Shown here: positions 24,701 through 39,800 of the stretch, piece by piece
Layout of the letters: every line of letters begins with the position of its first letter
Numbering within the stretch: the stretch's first letter is position 1
Assembly: GCF_910591885.1 (NCBI RefSeq)
Contig: NC_063271.1
Span: forward strand, 8,921,001-8,985,000
DNA length: 64,000 nucleotides
Direction: 5' to 3'
From: Bombus terrestris
Lineage: Eukaryota; Arthropoda; Insecta; Hymenoptera; Apidae
Position numbers and translations under genes: made by a program
Notes under the pieces: model-generated
What the model saw: the letters and a program-made list of their open reading frames with translations, nothing else
Database searches by the model: none
What the model was told of the DNA's origin: nothing

Positions 24701-24824
24701 GTTAACATGTCCATATGTTGGCTGGTGATCGCTTGTACTTACTTAACATTCGTCGTGAGACTAGCTCATCGCTTAAGGTATCCCTTTCATTTGCTATCCT
24801 AAACGTGTATATATATATATTTTT

Positions 24825-24861
<37 letters not shown>

Positions 24862-27800
24862 TATGAAGTATTTTTTTTTATTCATCTTCGAAAGGCAAGC
24901 ATTATGTCAGCGTTGACATCGCGGTCTGACTTGATCAGCGATTTATAACCAAGGTAGCTTTTTTTAATTTCGTTACATACTGGGCTATATGTACGAAATT
25001 ACAGCAACATCTTGTGTGTATTTGTATTCAATTCATCTATTTTTTTTTTTTTTTTACCTTTTTTTCGCTATTTCCTTTTTTGTCTTTTTTTTACGATTTT
25101 TTTTTGTCTGCGTTTTGTGATAATCTCTGGACATTATTTTTTTTCCTCTACGAATATATTACTATTGCAACTTAGGGCTTAGGATACTCTCGGAATCATT
25201 GATCTTTTCACGTAATTTTATTGACCACCGTCAGTAACGAAATTAATAAAGGCAATCCTACGTTTAATCTAAGAAGAGACGACGCTCCGGAGTACGTCAC
25301 CTCTACCTTGTTCTTCAGCGACAACGGTCCACCGTCATCGCTCTGCATGTTAGACAGATCCGATTTCTTCCGTGGTATGATCATGTTCTCATCATGATGC
25401 TCGCTCTCTTCCGTACCGTAGTCCTGTCGAACGTCGTTGCTTACGTTCTGCGGGGTTGCGGTGGTGCTCGGTTCCGTGGTAGGTGGTATGGTGGTGGTAG
25501 GAACTAGACTATAATTGGCAAGGAAATAAATGGGTCCGAATATGGGTTTTACATCGAACATGCTCTCTTCGGCGCGAATGCCGCTTATCTGGCGAGACCT
25601 CGTCTCTCCATCCTCGTAATGGGAAATTAATTTTCCGGAATAGGGTACCTCCATGGAGGTGTAGTTCGCTACCAGACTCACGTTTATTCCTGTACCGGGC
25701 AGGAGATTAATTTTTACCCTGTTTTAAAAAAGTAGTGTATTAGTTTGATTGTAAGATTGTTTTAAATGTTATAACATAGTTATAACATATTGTTGGATTG
25801 GATATTATATTTTATATGTACTGTTTAATATCTCATTTTTGTGCAAATTAAAAAATAATTTAACAATTTTGTTTAGTGTATTGCAATATTTGATACGTTA
25901 ATATATCATGTTCTCTCCATCTCTCTTTTACTTAGATAGATTGCAACTGTAAATATTGTTGAAAAGAAAAGATGAAAAATTTAGAAAAAAGATAGAGCGT
26001 TTTTTCATATTCCATATAATATCGCTACAATTAGCTTTCTCTGTATATACATATTTATATAGATTTATATAATAATTTTACTGCAACAAAATAAAGATGA
26101 CTCAAAGTTATGATAACGACTTGAAACATAAGAATCTACTTTAAATGGAATTATCTTTTCAACATTTTACAGAAATTTTCAAGTATCAATTAATGGATCA
26201 ATCGATAAGCGAAATAACGATAAATTATATCAATAAGATATTTTTTCTGATAATAAATGATCGGACATTGTTCGAAATATGAATTATAAATTCTATAAAA
26301 ATTTAATACATCTGACTTCCCACACACTATGCGTTGATTGATTTCAAACTATATGGAAAATATGCTTACGTGTATATGTCGGTATTATTGCTAGTTTCCT
26401 TTGTGCCCCACATTATATTCGACAAAGCCGTACCGTTCGTCAATTTAATTAATGTGTTTAAGCCTTTTAGTATGGCATGGCCTTGACCCCAGTAAATGGA
26501 ATATTTGTACTTGTAACCAAAAGCTTTCGCTATTGTCGCATTTTCCGTTCCATCATTAATGATAGTCGCGTTGTCAAGTTCAAGGGATGTACGATTAACC
26601 ACTCGCATTTTAGGCCAATTCAATTTAACGTTTTCCAAATCGTAGGAGGTCGGTTCCGTCTCGACTAGGACATCACCATCCTTTGCGGTTTCTTCGGTAC
26701 CATCCTAATGGAAAAAGGTCATAATGTTTTATTAATATTACCGTGACCCTATTAAGAAAGATAAAAGCGTTGCCGGTTATTGGTTTCCTAAGATACTTTA
26801 AAGGTATTAATTGAAACATGGATTAAAATAAAATCCGATATTTGGTCGGTTTTAATTCTGAGAACGTATTCGAGTTCTTGTTAGAAGGAATAAGAATATG
26901 GCTATTAGTTACTGGTGCTCTGAAATCATATTTATTTTCTGGAAGATAGAATAAAATATAAATCAACGATTGATTTGTTCAAATATTGAAACTAGCTTAA
27001 CTTCTATTTCAAAGAAATAATACCTTCCACAACGTTGTGCGAAGAGTTCTGAAAATAATAAATTTCAATATTTGAGATACACTTGGTTCATATTTCGAAA
27101 AAGAAATACTCATTCCAAGTTACGTGTAGTTAATCTAAGATCAACTGCTGGCAAAATAGAATTCTCCTTATCTAAAGAATGTACCAATTAATTAAATAGT
27201 CGATAAACGAAGTCATTCCATTCATCGTCCATTCACGCAAACTCCGATTAAAATTTCATGGACTACTTTCTCCAACATTCACATTAACCCCTTCGTGCAT
27301 AACTTTTAGAAATTTTTATGTGTGAATTATATGGACTATTTAATCATTAAATTGAAAAAAAAATCCTTGAGGTTCCTTATCACGTCCATAATATCAAAAA
27401 GCATAATGCAGTAATATAAATTGACTGAAAGAAATTGCAAATGGAATATTGCGTTAATGCAATATTGATTCTTAACTATTAATCGGTACCAGGGGTGAAC
27501 ACTCGCTTGAGAAAGATTTAAATTAAAGACTCTATTCCAAAGTTCGGTTTTATTTTTTTATCCTTGTGTGATTGTGACTCGATTTTCCTGTATTTAATAA
27601 ATTTCTATCAACAAATATGTGCCTTGAATAACTACATCAATTATAATTCTCATATTAGTTTCTAATATCTGCAAGAATTATATTCCCTATATTCTTCTCA
27701 AGTACTTTCAATCTTACGTATTTTATTTCCAATTGCAATTTTACAATTTAAAAACATGATTATATTATTTTCAAATATTCACCCACAGTACCATTAATAT

Positions 27801-30800
27801 AATGTTAAAGAATCATACCATTTAGAAATTGACAAGTTCACCTTGTATTTTAACATACGATCAAATACACGAGACATACATATATAGATATATGAGAAGA
27901 TTAATTCACCGCAAATCCTAAAACTCGTCTTCCCCATCATCCGTCATTTCAACAGAAAAAGACCACCCCCAACCGCCTCTCAACCGCAACCTCACAGTTG
28001 AAGGAGCACCCTTCGCTTCCTCCTTCTTCCCGTCAGTTTAATCTCCCACCCTGCATTAACCAACCACCTTGCAATCCAGCTTACATGCATTACGCTCTTT
28101 AGTAAGCGTCGCTCTTACTAAATCCAAGGGAGAGAATTAACACCCTGTAGATCCCACCCCGCTCTTTCAGTGTAAATCGCGGAGCAATTACTTACGTCTT
28201 TGACGTAGCTGATACTCCCAAGAATACGCTTATTCAAGGTGCCGATATAATGGGTGTATCTCGGCGATGACGTATTTTTGTCAGTTTTCGCCGGATGGCG
28301 CGCAATGAACATCTTCTCCATAGCCACGGCACCAACCGGTGTGTTCTTGTATTTGTCCCAGTGCTCCCAGTTGACGCGGGCTGCACTATCCACATTTTCT
28401 AACAGGTCGTATTTGTCGTACGACTGCACGTTACCGTGAATCGTCACTGTGCATCGTTGATCGTCACCCTTCTGAGTGCCAGCCACCCAGACGGCCGTGT
28501 GCAGTACTCTGCATACGTACAGGGGCCTTCTTCTCTCCGATTTCTCCGCTTGATTGTTGAACGAGTTGTCTGCGAGAAAAAAAAAAATGAAAATAAAAAG
28601 GCAATAATGAATATAACGAATATAGAATATATCTAGGGTATGGTACAGTAGCTGACGAAAGTATCCCGACACTCGTAAGAACCTGTTTTTGGAACATATA
28701 TTTAAAGAGGCGAACGTGCTCATATGGGCAATTACGCGGTTTAGGTACTTTTCTTAATTTTGACTTTAGTCTTGTTTTTTTAAATCAGTACAACGAAAAA
28801 GATCTGGAGAGAGCAATGTATTTAATAAACAATTTATAGTATCTTCGTGTAAAAAATATTTCATTATTTATATTATTATTTATTAAATACTACTAATAAT
28901 CACTTTCAGAAAAATACTTTTTCATAATTTAAAATATTTTATATTTTTATATAAAACTTAGTGTACAAGTTACAAAAATTATATTGGAAACATTGCAATA
29001 TAGATGTAACATGTTAAAAAGCAAACGAAATCTTATTTATAGATTATTTAAACTATCATTATAGTGCTAATGGTATTTCAAAATACTTCATAATATATGC
29101 TGTATTATGTATACACAAAAACTGTCTATGACGAGTATCAAGTACTATCATGAGCCACTATATTCTTATCGCGAATAAACAGACAGGGTAGTAGAGGGTA
29201 GGCCAGACTAGCCAGGGTAGACGAGGAGATGAAAATGTGAGTGCAGACAATTGTATATTTGTATTGTTAAGGGATAAACCGTCTGCGCCAGGTACGTAGG
29301 CGAGAAAAGTTCATTCATGAGCCTTTTGAAGATGATGTCGAGACGATGCTTAGCGACAATTAGCGGCGACGGGAAATTAACACGAGAATGTAACTGGCCT
29401 CGGTTTCCGAGTATGAGTGATGCGTTGCTCTGGTGTACAATAGCCTCGTTAGATGCCTGGGGATGATTAAGCTAGATGGTGTTTTATGTTTGCTTAGACG
29501 TTTTCTGAGGAGAGACCACTCAATTAAAAAAGAAGATGTGACGTAAGTTGTAAATATTCGTTTTTTAAATTAATTTGGGTGGAATCATAGGTGATCGATA
29601 CGTTAGTCATTTCATTCTGTGTACTTAATTAAGGAGGAATGATCTGAAAAGAATGGATAAAAGTTAACACACGTTGCATCTCATTGCATCGAGCATAACA
29701 ATTAAAATCGTCTCAGTTCGTTTCAAATTAACAGAAGAATTTAACATTGTAACATTTTGTACGTACACGGTGGTATGTTATAATTGAAGTAATGTAATTC
29801 GAAATCGGCATAAAAATATTTTCATCGATAGTCAAAGAAAAGCAAAAGGGACGAATAGAAAGACAAGTGTGTTAAAAGTCTTGAAATTTACTTTGTATCG
29901 TTTATTACATCAAATAAACCGACGAAAGTTAGTTTTAAAGAAGTTGTTGACTAAATCATGCATCTCATTGACTTGGTTTCTTTCTGGTGAAGAAAAAGGT
30001 CCAAAAATCAATTTCTGTCCTGTACGTTTAAGTATTCCTGCGCGTGACATAGCGAGACTAAATTTAAAAAGAGAAAGCGATGAAGATGTTTGGGGAATAG
30101 AATTAGAGTTTCGTCGAACGTAAAATTTCTGGTCGACCTTGCCAGAGAAGGGACCATATTTTATTAAGTTCTCTCGTCTGGTTGCACGTACCTTCTGATT
30201 CTTCGATCGCAAAACCGCCGATGACTATTTCCTTGGATGAATCGTAGTAAGCACGGGGAAGCCAGTTCAGAGCGGTCGAGGTGACCAATTGCTGATACTT
30301 TGACAGAATGTGCACGCTGTTGTCTGCATTCGTCAGCAACAACAGGACACCGAACAGTCCAACAGCGAGGCAAACCCTTTGCCAAGACATCTGCAATTTT
30401 ATCGTTTTGTCATTTTCTGCGTTGAAAAAGGAAAAGTAATAAGAAGAGAAAAGAGAGAAATACACCCGTGAAACGGTTGGAAAATTCACGTGCAAAGTCT
30501 AATGTCGAAGTCTAATCTACGAAGGGTTTAATCTACGTTTCTTCATTGCATGTAATGAAAAAGGAAAAGAAAGGAAAAAGGAGAGAAAAATGCGTACGAA
30601 ATGCTTGGGAAAGTGCACGTGCACAGGCTAATATTCTATTCGAATTTAATATAGGGAGGGTTGAACATGTAGTAAACGGAGGAGACAAGCTCTAACGAGA
30701 TCGTTATTACGATATAGCAAGCTAATTCAGAGGTAACTCGAGATACCAAGGCGCAGTTTGCACCGCGAAAGGAAAAATATCAACAGATTTAACATCGTGT

Positions 30801-33800
30801 GCGTTACTAACTTTTTAATGGGTTTATATTGCTAATGGATCGAAACTGTGAACTTTCTTTGTGAATATTTTCATAGGGTGACGTTGCGGTATAATTGACT
30901 CTTATTTATAATAGATTCTTTTGAAAGTCATCGGTATTGGAAGGTTTAGAAGAAAATTCTGGCTTTTATTTCTAGATAAATAAGACTTTCTTATTGTATT
31001 CGCTTAATGGTTGGTTTATACGCAAAGGGAATATCTTTAATAAGCATTTGTGTACGTATAAAGAAGCTTGTTTAAAAGTTATAAGGTACGGTGAATTTTT
31101 GAATAATATTGCAGAGTACAATTCTCTAATTTTTGTGTTGCTTCAAGGGTAGAATATCTTATATTCGTTCATCTTACAAATTATAGAGAATCTTATAAGT
31201 GATCAATTTTATTAATTTCACAAAATATCGGATACGATATTTGTCATGAAAGTAATCTGCGAATCTTTTTTCTTTTTTTAAAGGTAGATATAATTTTTGT
31301 TAATAGAAATAACGATAAGACGGTGGTGTTCTTTTGAAAATCTACGAGGTTTCCAGTTTCTAAATACGATGTTACGTAATGTTCGTTCTGCCGTGTTTTA
31401 TAGCGACCTTAACTTTTGTAACAGTAATACCTCGCCTCTTTGCGATTATGTTTCTGCTTACAGAGCGTATCTTTAACACAGCCCGCGTATAACTGGATCT
31501 CCTACCTCGCCTCGTGTGTATTCGCTTCAGTTAGTGGCAAGGAAACGAAACGAACGCGCGAATGCTGCGGGAGAGAACCCGCGATCGCGCCAAAACAATT
31601 TCTCGCTACTATATCGTGTTCATGGCCGATTCTTTCTTTTCTTTTTTTCGTTCGATCCTTCCCCTTGTTTGTTATTTTGTTTCAGGAAATTCTCGGCGGA
31701 GAAATTATTTCGCAGATCTGACGGTTCGTTCATAAAATTAGCACGTACCGTATGTGTAGTGGGAGAATTAATTGGATATCGAATCTATAGAACTTTGAAA
31801 GGAAGTCAAGGATTTGTGGAAATAGAATTATATAAATAGATTGTTAATTTTCGATACTTTTGAAAATTAAGATTATCGAAATGGAACTTGAGGAGTTCCA
31901 AGAAGTCAAGAAGTATTTAAATTTATAGAGATAGCAATCTAGATTATTATATATATATATATATATATATATTAAATATCTTTAATAAAATAGCAACAGA
32001 TTAAGATTTATCAAAAGAGACAGGTTTTGAAAAGGAAATTAAGAATTTACAGTAGAATATTTAATTGCAGAAGGATAGTACGAACCAACACTGAATCGAA
32101 GAAATATTATTACTAATACCAGGTGTTCTTTCCAACCAAATGTTGTCAAGATAAGAAAAAAAATGTCATATAAACATTTGCATGTCATTGAAAGCATTGT
32201 TAAAGTGTTATCACAAGAAAATGACATACGAAATGAACGGTAACGGACGCGAGTTACTACGGTACAAAGTACTACGGTACAAATCAGGAATATTTACATC
32301 TAGCAGTAATAGTAGTCAGATTGGTATCGTAATATTTCTACGACGCCAACTTGAAAGAGTAATAAACGAGAAATTCAAAGAGTAATAAATTTAACTTTTT
32401 GTCGCTGCTAATCTTGCGTTAATAAGAAAATGTTTATACTGCGAGCTGTAGAATATACTGACAATGTATAGCTATAAAAAATTGGCACATTCTGTATATC
32501 TACTTATATATTTTTGTAATATTATTACTTTCTTACTTATATTTGTAACCAGCTTATTACCTAAGCTTCCAATGAAAATAAAGAATAAGGGTAATAATAA
32601 GAGGAATATTTAATTGTAGAAAAAATAGAATTGGACTTAGATTCTGCGTATTTCTTTGGACGAATGATGGAATAATTGGTAATCGGTAAAAGTTTTATCC
32701 TCGTTTACATAGTCACACGAAGATATATTGAATATTTCTATTTTCCGCGCATCTATGGATCTATGTAAAAAAGGAATTATTCTCGGACCAGTTTCAAAAT
32801 TAAAATTTAGAACGATTGATTTTCCCATGTTGCTGCAAGTAGGTCGAGAATTATATGTCTGTAACTATCAAGTATCAAAAAAGATTAAACTAGAGAAAAT
32901 CAGATATCGAAAGTCGGAAGAGCTTCTACAATCGTCCGGAGATAGAAATCTAAATTTCCTGCTGCAATTTTCTCTAATTTTACCTGATAACTTATTCGAC
33001 ATTTTTAAAATTATCGAATAAACATTGTCTAAATATGTATCTAGAAAAGCCAACTTTTAAATGTATCGAGAATATTAAAGTCAAATTTACTTATTTATTT
33101 GTTATACACGGGATAACCCCCATTGATTAACTTTGTCCAAGGAATAATAAATTAATTAATAAAAAATCCTTAAAAAATAAAAAAGACTGAATGACCACTA
33201 ATATCGGATATTGCGTAAACACAATAAAAAAAAAAGTGTCTCCTTACATCGTAAAAAGGTCACAGCTTCTCTCGATTAATTGCTCAGCAAACTTTATACG
33301 CTTTATCAGCCATTCAATGCTGTTCCTATAACTCCAGTCTACTTCTTTATACGCAAAGAGGCGATGCAAAATGTTATATTATAAAGCTAGATTCAACTAG
33401 TTTGTTATCCAGTCATAGACCTGAAATTTTATGCACAGTTATTATTACTGTTGGATTAGTACTATACTCATGTGTATGTTTGTACAATGTAAACCGGAGA
33501 TCACCGGAAAGCCAAAGGCAAGCGAAAATAAAGATTATATATATACAAGGATCCATATATATGCGTTTTCAAAGATCTCAATGTCGTAACGGAAGCCGCA
33601 ATTTTACCATCATTAATGGGGTTCATAAAATATATAATATGGAGAAAAAGGGGATAAAAACGATACATGATCGTAAAGATGTTCGTCTGGAGGGAAACAC
33701 GAACGCACTAGTTACCTTTCAAGGTGTGCTCGGTATACACATATATCTACGATATACAAGTTATCGTAACGGTTCCGTGGCATATCCGTTTACGTGATAA

Positions 33801-36800
33801 TACACTTATTTTATAACGCCCGTGCCCCACTGCGTTCGATTCTTACTCTTTCGTTTCAAGATTTCGCTTGGCTGCCTTCTAAAATCTATCCGTGAACGCA
33901 CGATGTACGCCTAAGTGTAAACGTCGCTGGGGTTTTTCCAAACATTTATTTAATATTACATCCTTGTGGACGATTTAATGCAACGAAGGAAAACTATTCG
34001 AGCATGATCACGAGGTTTGCCGGAGGTTCTATCTATTTATACAGGACTAATTAAATGTTAAGCAAGCGAATTCCTCAGGGGAAGCTCATTTCTGGAATTA
34101 TTAAAATTTCTAGATCGTTCGTTTTGAAACATTGAAATATTAGTTGAACTGGTTTTCGTGGATCGCGTAGGTCATAGGTGATCGTAACAGTTTGCGGATA
34201 TGGTAATTCGTTTTGTAGTATTTCGCCACCTTATTTCGTCAATTCTATATTTTACATTTGTGACGAATTGGAATGGAATATTGGACATTTGGACGAAGTT
34301 ACCTAATTACGGGCTTTAACATTAAGAGAATTATTATCGTAAAAAAATTAATCATGTGTCAAATATTATTTAATGGAGGAAGAAACAGCCGAGTATTAGA
34401 AAGATTCTAGCTAAATCTTTATTCTCCGTGTAATCACTAGTTGTTGGGACAAGGATTTTTAGATCTAATGTGTCAATGTTGAAGTATTTAACCGAATTGC
34501 ATAATTTCCAGAGTTCAATTTCTTAAATGAAATTGATCCTGGTCGCGATTCAGAATCGCATGGAACGAAAAACACAGATGCTCTTTTGTTCCCCTAGCTA
34601 CAACGTCACGCTTTAGATTCAGGTTTTTGCGCAACAAAACAAAGAGCGGCCACCTCTCTTTGTGAACCCTAATCTCTTTCGTTCGCCAAAGTAGATTATG
34701 GAACGGTCTCCCTACAATTTGGAGCTATCCCAAAAATCAATGAGTTGTCTTTTATCTTGCCGACCTTTTTAAGTACTTCTATTATCGCCAAGTTCTAGTT
34801 TAGACCGGCTGGAAAAATATTTCGAATTTCCTCGGAACAATAAATTTCATGTATCCTCCTCTATACTTTGTTAGTCTGGAGACTAGTAAAGTAATCAGTT
34901 GCAACTACTTATTACTATCGATTAAATTACAGACGATTCTAATAATGACCTTATTATTGCTTAATTAATTTTTCTACTAACTAAATATCTAAATTTTATG
35001 TTTATGTCACCTTACCATCCACCTAATTGTGAGAAACGTAATAAAATTCGAACCTCCGTGGATCATGTATGGTTCGTACTTACTCGTAGTTCAACAAAAC
35101 GTTTCCGTTCTGCTGTACGATTTGCGCGGATGTATCGGTATTGTTCGAGTCGCGATCGAACGATTGAAAAAGAGCTTCGATCCAGCGGAGATACCGTGCA
35201 TTGTGCGTTCTGTGCTAGACACGGTGATGGTCGGTCGAGCATGTTGAACGACTGGCAATAAAACCCCCTGCTGTATCTAAAACCGAAACGAGAATGCCTC
35301 TCCACTCGAAAGGGAACGTTTTCCCTGCAAATTGAACGTATTCAATCGGCCAGTTTGCGATTCATTTGCTCTTTAACGCTTCAATTATTATTGAATAATT
35401 TGCACGTGGACTTGTTTCACGCATAACACGTGGAGATTAAATTCAGACGAAATTATTTCTTTATCTCGAATACTATATATTCCGTAAGTTCCCTATTTTT
35501 GAATTGTATTTTTAAATTCCAAATATAATACGACGATACTAAGATTACTATAATATTACTATAATAATAATTATTCTTAAATTTCAAATATAATAATTAC
35601 AAAATGCTCGGTCAGAAGTGGAAAATCGATACTTGAGAAACAATCAAATATTTAACAACAAATCGATGAATTTTATTTTTATATACATCGAATATTGTCT
35701 CGTTATAGATTATAGATCGTTCAACTCGTCTCGAACGATAACTGTTTTCACATGATGTAAAGAAGATAGTAGTTATCAGTTTGGAAACATTCATGGTTTG
35801 TTCATTGAATCATGAAAATCGTAATAGACTTGGGAAATCCGTTTAAATCATAGTAACTTATTACGGATAAAAAGTAACAAAATTCTGTTCTCTTTCGTGT
35901 TTCACTTAAAGGATTAATTATTTTCTATATTAAAATTACATTCTTTTTTTTGTATTTTAACAAGTCACTAATCGAGTAAACGGTAAATATATATTCGTTT
36001 TTAGTAAAATTCATAGTAAGTTTTTGTGCGTTGTATCTCCTCTAAAAAAAAAAAAACAATAATATAAAACTGCACGTCTCTTATAACTAAATTGTGGGTA
36101 TTTGTGTAAATTCATATTTTTCTGATTCAAGAGATGCAATCCAAAGAATCACTCGTTAAATATATACCACAAGGAATACTATGTCTTGGGTATTTTATAT
36201 ATATATATTGCATCCTGTATTTTATATCTGTATTATATACATCCTGCACATGTAAGTGTAATTACAACGTTTTCTCATGACCCGAGAAAGATTCGACAGA
36301 AAGCATTAATTAATTCCATCAAGTCTCTTTCTATTCAGGTAAATTTACCGACACAGGTGTGTAAACATAGATCAGAGCGGTTCTTAGCTTGAATTCTTAG
36401 GTTTCGATACATTATGGATCAGCTGTGAGAATTTTCCGACGTTCTATTTCCAGTTGCTCGATCAACCGAGCCGTTTTATCGAACGACCAGTCCGCTCGCG
36501 ATTTAATTAGCCTCGAAAACGAGGTATCTCCTGTCGAATCTCTAGCTACATCTTCATTTATATTTCGAAATGGAGGTACGTCCTACATAAATGCGATTTA
36601 ATAGAAGATGAACCAACATCTCGAAGATAAACCTTTAGTTTAGAAAACTGCAAAGTAAGGGAAATACTGAAAAAATATTGCCGTTGTCGAATAGGGTATT
36701 CCCATGAGGTATGAAAATCCGCGAAAAATACATATAAGAGGCGATCTCTGAAAGTATCGGTTGAATAGACAGCGGACTTTTATGCAAATTGATACTTTAT

Positions 36801-39800
36801 AATAGAATATAACTAGAACGTATAGATAGGTATTTATTTCCTATTTAAATATTTTACATATTTTTGCATATTATGCGCAGTGGTGCACTTTGTAGAGTTT
36901 CCTGCATTTAAATGTTTTATAAACGCAGAAACATCCACGATCTGTTAATGGGATACCTGAAAAGATTGGAGAATTATTACTCTTCAAAATACCCAAAGTA
37001 TCTAAACCAGTCCAAAAGATATTGGATCACAGTACTTTAGATACTGAAAGATATTCAACAGCAAAGTAAAAGCGAGAAGAATAGTCTTAGCAGAATCTTT
37101 ATCGCGTATTACAAATATCCAAACAGATTCAAACCTCGAACATTGAAAGGTATACGTTCGATCAGATATTTAAAGACGCAGGAGGTGATAAACAGAGTAT
37201 GTGCAGATGGATGTTAAATGATCGAAGAGCTAATCGAAGAGATTGCACATTTACGTTAGAGCATCTGTTGCAATTGCTGACCTATTCTAAGAATGCAGGT
37301 GAAAATTATGGATATTTAGCGATACGAAGACACGTGACAAAATTGCACGCTATGCGTGTAAAATCTTCAAGGATGTCATTATATTCAACGAATTATAATG
37401 CAGATTTCCCTGTTCGTTTGATGAATAAAGCAATTTTTCCAGTCGTTCGTGGTATCATATTCATAAAACTAGGAAACTGCATAAATATTTAATGATATTA
37501 GAAATAGAGTTACAAAAAAGATTTCTCAAAGGTAAATTTCTTGTGTAAAAGATGAATAGATGAAGTCAAAAAGTACGAGACACTTGATCCTGACATTTGG
37601 AGGTTCCAGGTACCGTGTTAAACGAGTTTATCATCATTCGACCGAAAATAATAGGATAAAGAGGTGGTGCGCACGTAGTAGGTGGCCTGTCAACAAGTTG
37701 TTGAACGTTACCTTGCAACCGGTTTCACCGATATGCGAAGCGTCACGTCGATAATGTCTCGGACACGAGTTTAAAGAGCTTCAGCCTTGTTGGTTTTGCC
37801 GATACTTTTTTTACCCTTCTGTTGGAAACCCATGGAAATTCCTATTCATGAGACGGATGGATTTCATCTGTCTTCGTTCCATGCACGCTACTCTTCATAA
37901 ATACGACGAACGTTGCTAAGTTAAACGTATAAAATAAATATATGAAAATATACAAACTACACTTCTTTCGAATGAAAACCTTCGATCTAATTGTTGTCCC
38001 TGATCTGTTATCCGAAGCAACATACACACGCAGTTAGAAAATATTAGAACTGCTGTAAAGACAGTAGTTAATGCGAATTAGTATAAATAAAAAAGTAATG
38101 ATCGAAGGTAGATGGAGATTATTAAATTTATGGATTTACTGATTTACTAATTCTTGAATCAGCGTTTATTTAATGGAATGCGCGATAATTGGATAGAATA
38201 AAAACGGCTAAGTCACGATCGATACACATATTGGATTATCGAGAGTATTCGTATCTAGACGCACTAATAATAATATTTATCTTGATTTCATGAAGTGTCA
38301 ACGATTCATTAAAGATAAATATAGAATTCTTGAATGACGCAGCTATATCCCTTATTCCAGTTTCATTTAATCCCAGCTGTGAGAAGAGGTAAAAAATTAA
38401 TAGGAAAGAAACGTTATTCTATCATAAGTCGGAAATGTAATAGAAATATTAACCTTTCGAGTAAATTGTACCAGATGCTCAGATACTTATGGATGGTAAT
38501 GTAACTTGATTGCGTGTACGCATTATTACGACTCGAGGATATTTATGATCTCTCTGTGACCTCTCTTTTACTTTGTTTCCTTCATTTTCCTCTTTTTCGT
38601 GTCGCGTTCCTCATTCACAATGTCGAATCGTTTTTTCATACAGATCACGACCGTACTGGAATCCCAGTTACATCATTTTCCGGCTTCCGCGCGATTCACG
38701 TCGAGGGAGCGCAAATTGGCGATTTAATCGCCGCGTTTCCTTTCGAAATCGTTTGGCACGTTCAACCATTCGGAATAACTACGGTTTCGAGGAAATGGAC
38801 ATAGGCCGGGCGAAATTGTTCTTTAGTTAGCGAAGAGTGAAGATTTTCGCGACATTTTAAAAAGAAGATACACAAATGCAGACATGTGATGAAATCACTT
38901 AACCGATGAACGATGAAAAATCAAAATGATACAATAAATAGATTACTAAATGGAAACTAGCTTCTTTTCTTCTATTATATAAAATTTGATTCTTTACTTA
39001 TTTGGTATCGTTTAAGTTTTATATATTGTAAAAGATGACTAGAGAATTTGTAGACATAAATTATCCATAAATCGGCAATCTTACGAAGGAGTAATCGCTA
39101 AATATGAATTTTCGTGATCAGTTAAAGCAATGAAGAAATTATTTGACTCGACTAACATTGTCTCGAAATAACCATCATTCGTTGTTTTTCTTATGAATGA
39201 ATACTGAAACTGATGATTCTTGAACATGATTCTCCACGATAAACTGAAGAAATTAATTTCCACAATATTGTTTTAAATTATTATATGAAACAAGATTTTC
39301 TGCATTATACGATCAATATTTATTGAATAAACGCTAATTCACGAATTACTAGATTAGCAAATCTATAAATTGATTATTTTACACAACTCGACAACTTTCG
39401 ATTGGACGATGATCAAAGTTCTGCTAAAAGCTGATATTCCGCTGTTAATCGACAAAATTACCCAACGTGACCTGTTCTCTCGAAAATGAAAAGAAAACAA
39501 CATTTCGTTTCATCCATTATTCTTTTGATCACCAAAAACGCTCAGTAGCCCTTCAAAGATTCAATTTCCTCGAGAGTGACCATGAAAACTGACAACGAGT
39601 GTCACCAAAAGCAAAAGCAAAAAATAAAAAAAGAAAAAAATTAGTTCTCTCTGGCTGCGGCTTTCATCGAGATAGATTGGTTGCGGTGACGCGATTCGAT
39701 ATCAATCGATGGCACATCAAAGGGAAAAGCCGCGAAGCAAACAAACGTAATAAAACAGAAAGGACAGAGAAAGAGGGAAAATCTATGCGCCCTAGTCACG

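Noticed and set aside
28570..28723. Apparent N-terminal extension (IFIFFFLADN) of the large minus-strand frame at 28.1-28.7 kb
   Set aside because: It is intron sequence read through; the exon starts at 28569 after a clear CGCAG acceptor and joins in phase to the signal-peptide exon.
35029..35305. Three overlapping frames of 72-87 codons on both strands
   Set aside because: None has a recognisable domain or splice context; mutual overlap points to GC-richer non-coding DNA.
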